64,000 nt of DNA from CAYJAZ01 sp964371865. Lineage in GTDB: Bacteria; Desulfobacterota; Desulfovibrionia; Desulfovibrionales; Desulfovibrionaceae. Of this stretch, positions 62,807 through 64,000 are shown in pieces. A model generated the notes under the pieces. The model saw only the letters and a list, made by a program, of their open reading frames with translations. It did no database searches and had not been told where the DNA came from. The stretch lies in the NCBI GenBank assembly GCA_964371865.1, contig CAYJOR010000003.1:43343-107342 (forward strand), written 5' to 3'. How positions within the stretch are numbered: the stretch's first letter is position 1; every line of letters begins with the position of its first letter. The position numbers were made by a program, and so were the translations under genes.

Positions 62807-63973
62807 TTATTTAAAAGCTACTTCTGTACTTCGGTCTAATTTAATATTAAGTTTTAGCATTTTCTTTCTGAGTGTACTTGGGTTTAGTCCAAGTATTTCT
62901 GCCGCACCGCCTTTTCCGGCTACTTTATAGTTACAAAACTTAAGGATTTTTATTATGTGATTTTTGGTTACTGTATCAAGGGTTAATTGCTCTTCTAGTT
63001 CATTTTCCGTCTCACTTCCAAGATTTTGCCTATCTTGAAAAGTAGATGATGAAAGAATCTTCGCATTAGCTTCTTTTATTGGTTCTAAGTGTGCCTGCAC
63101 AGCTTTTGTGACTTCTTCTTGAATAAGTTTTTGAACCGTAGAAACTTCTATATGATCATTTACTTTTTCTTCCGGCAGAGCTTTATAGTTGGACAGATGC
63201 TTTGATAAATCTAAAATCTCATTTGGATTGAGTGTAAGAGCTCTTTCAACAAGATTTTTCAGCTCACGTATATTCCCCGTCCAAGGATATGCCCGAAGTT
63301 GCTCGAAAGAATTTTCATTAATTACAACTTCTGTATTAATATCCAATTTTTTAGGGTGTGTTTCTAAATCCAGAAATTTTGTGGAATTTTCAATTTTTTG
63401 TTTAGAAAGATATTGAACTGTGTCGGCAATAAGTTCTTTACCTGTGCCTGTTTCACCTGTAATAAGAACAGGTGCGTTGCTTGTAGCCAGAAGTTTAATT
63501 GCTTTTGTAGTGTCCTGTAATCTTGCATTTTTACCTATAATCGGAATTTTTCTCAGAAGATTAACGCCACCTTGATGAAGTCTTTCTTCTTCATTGGAAA
63601 AGTGTGAATTCTGCACATTATAATGTTTAAGGAGATGCGCCATTACCTTTCCAAGAGATGGACTCATAACAGCTAAAAGATTTTTATGTTTTTCTTCAAA
63701 GCAATCAATTCCTTTTCCTATAAGTGCTAATTGCCCCACAATAGTTGAGCCTACACTAAGAAAAGAGACGAGGTAAGTTCGTTCTTTTGGTGGAATAACA
63801 TCACTCAAAACCTTATTTACTTTTCGTGTAAGTAAGCGTTTATTCATGCTATCCGTAAAAATAATATCTTGCTTTTCTAAAACTTGCTTTGCTATTGCTA
63901 ACTCAGATGTGTTTAGCTGTACATCGGTATTAAATCTATGGAAACTGAACCTGCTATAAGTTTGCGTACACAA
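62807..63973 (-). pseudogene. Sigma-54-dependent regulator with deleted AAA+ core
   Basis: 388 aa frame with a TTG start. The N-terminal part (about 1-120) looks like a shortened GAF sensor; in-frame stops at 63992-63997 mark its limit. Walker A GETGTGKE follows near residue 172, then within about 50 residues comes AYPWTGNIREL, normally some 165 residues away. Walker B and the sigma-54 contact loop GAFTGA are missing, and the junction is filled by R1 repeat DNA. The C-terminal Fis-type helix-turn-helix (GGAAEILGLNPSTLRKKM) is intact. It cannot activate sigma-54 polymerase. Confidence 0.88.
63353..63402. repeat. R1 repeat inside the sigma-54 regulator
   Basis: AGGGTGTGTTTCTAAATCC, then AGAAATTTTGTGGAATTTTC, a conserved R1 interior block, at the exact place where the AAA+ core is missing. 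The minus-strand frame reads through it. Confidence 0.85.
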
Positions 63974-64000
63974 TAATAAGATAGTATATTGTCATCATGA

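Noticed and set aside
1..64000. CRISPR array or prophage
   Set aside because: No regularly spaced direct repeats, capsid, tail or integrase genes were seen. The repeats present are inverted-ended elements and hairpins.

Overview
The window is AT-rich bacterial DNA. Gene content points to a low-GC sulfate-reducer relative (Desulfobacterota, Desulfovibrionaceae-like). The pointers are a Mop-type molybdenum aldehyde oxidoreductase with a companion molybdopterin protein, two monoheme cytochromes c, a selenocysteine-containing SelD, a CutC-type glycyl radical enzyme very like the one of Desulfovibrio alaskensis, a TamA/TamB envelope pair and a reductive-dehalogenase anchor remnant. This is judged by eye; no database was searched.

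Layout. 1-5.9 kb: the end of ychF, then tamA-tamB. 6-10.5 kb (minus): a redox operon of an FAD/Fe-S oxidoreductase, a CCG-domain protein and a periplasmic rhodanese, with a TVP38-like membrane protein upstream. 10.9-13 kb: selD, read through an in-frame UGA, and an Smr protein. 13.3-17.6 kb (minus): cytochrome c, two flagellin-like proteins, a DtxR-type regulator and small proteins. 17.8-20.6 kb: trxA-trxB, ridA, a second cytochrome c; then tRNA-Ser. 21-25.3 kb: the aldehyde oxidoreductase pair. 26-30 kb: YccF protein, a hypothetical and a chemoreceptor. 30.5-32.5 kb: fetAB with a divergent padR-type regulator. 32.7-39.3 kb: an MFS/NAD-kinase-like/GcvPB-like/GcvPA-like/SDR cluster in which three of five genes are frameshifted. 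39.9-52.7 kb: a mostly minus-strand envelope cluster (two TPM proteins, DUF2157 and GDYXXLXY proteins, DUF3137, ankyrin, ATP-grasp, a lipoprotein with a ribosomal L7/L12-like domain). 53.6-57.5 kb (plus): ABM, ATC hydrolase, AlkD, Ada-like regulator, second ABM and RsgA. 57.7-64 kb: a probable island after a truncated tRNA, holding the orphan CutC-like enzyme, a MerR gene cut by an IS256 fragment, an rdhB remnant and a sigma-54 regulator whose AAA+ core is deleted.

The most notable system-level signal is in the 40-53 kb envelope cluster. Four promoters carry a near-identical CRP/FNR-like palindrome (AATGTG-N8-CACATT, one degenerate) directly against the -35 box, with the same 16-nt spacer each time. 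They head the TPM, DUF3137 and FG-GAP-like genes and the L7/L12-like lipoprotein. This implies one regulon for otherwise poorly characterised envelope genes.

The window also holds two dispersed repeat families. One is a small transposon-like element with termini close to AGGGTGTGTTTCTAAATT. The other is a G-rich hairpin. Copies of the first lie inside or at the ends of decayed genes, so this part of the genome looks actively eroded.
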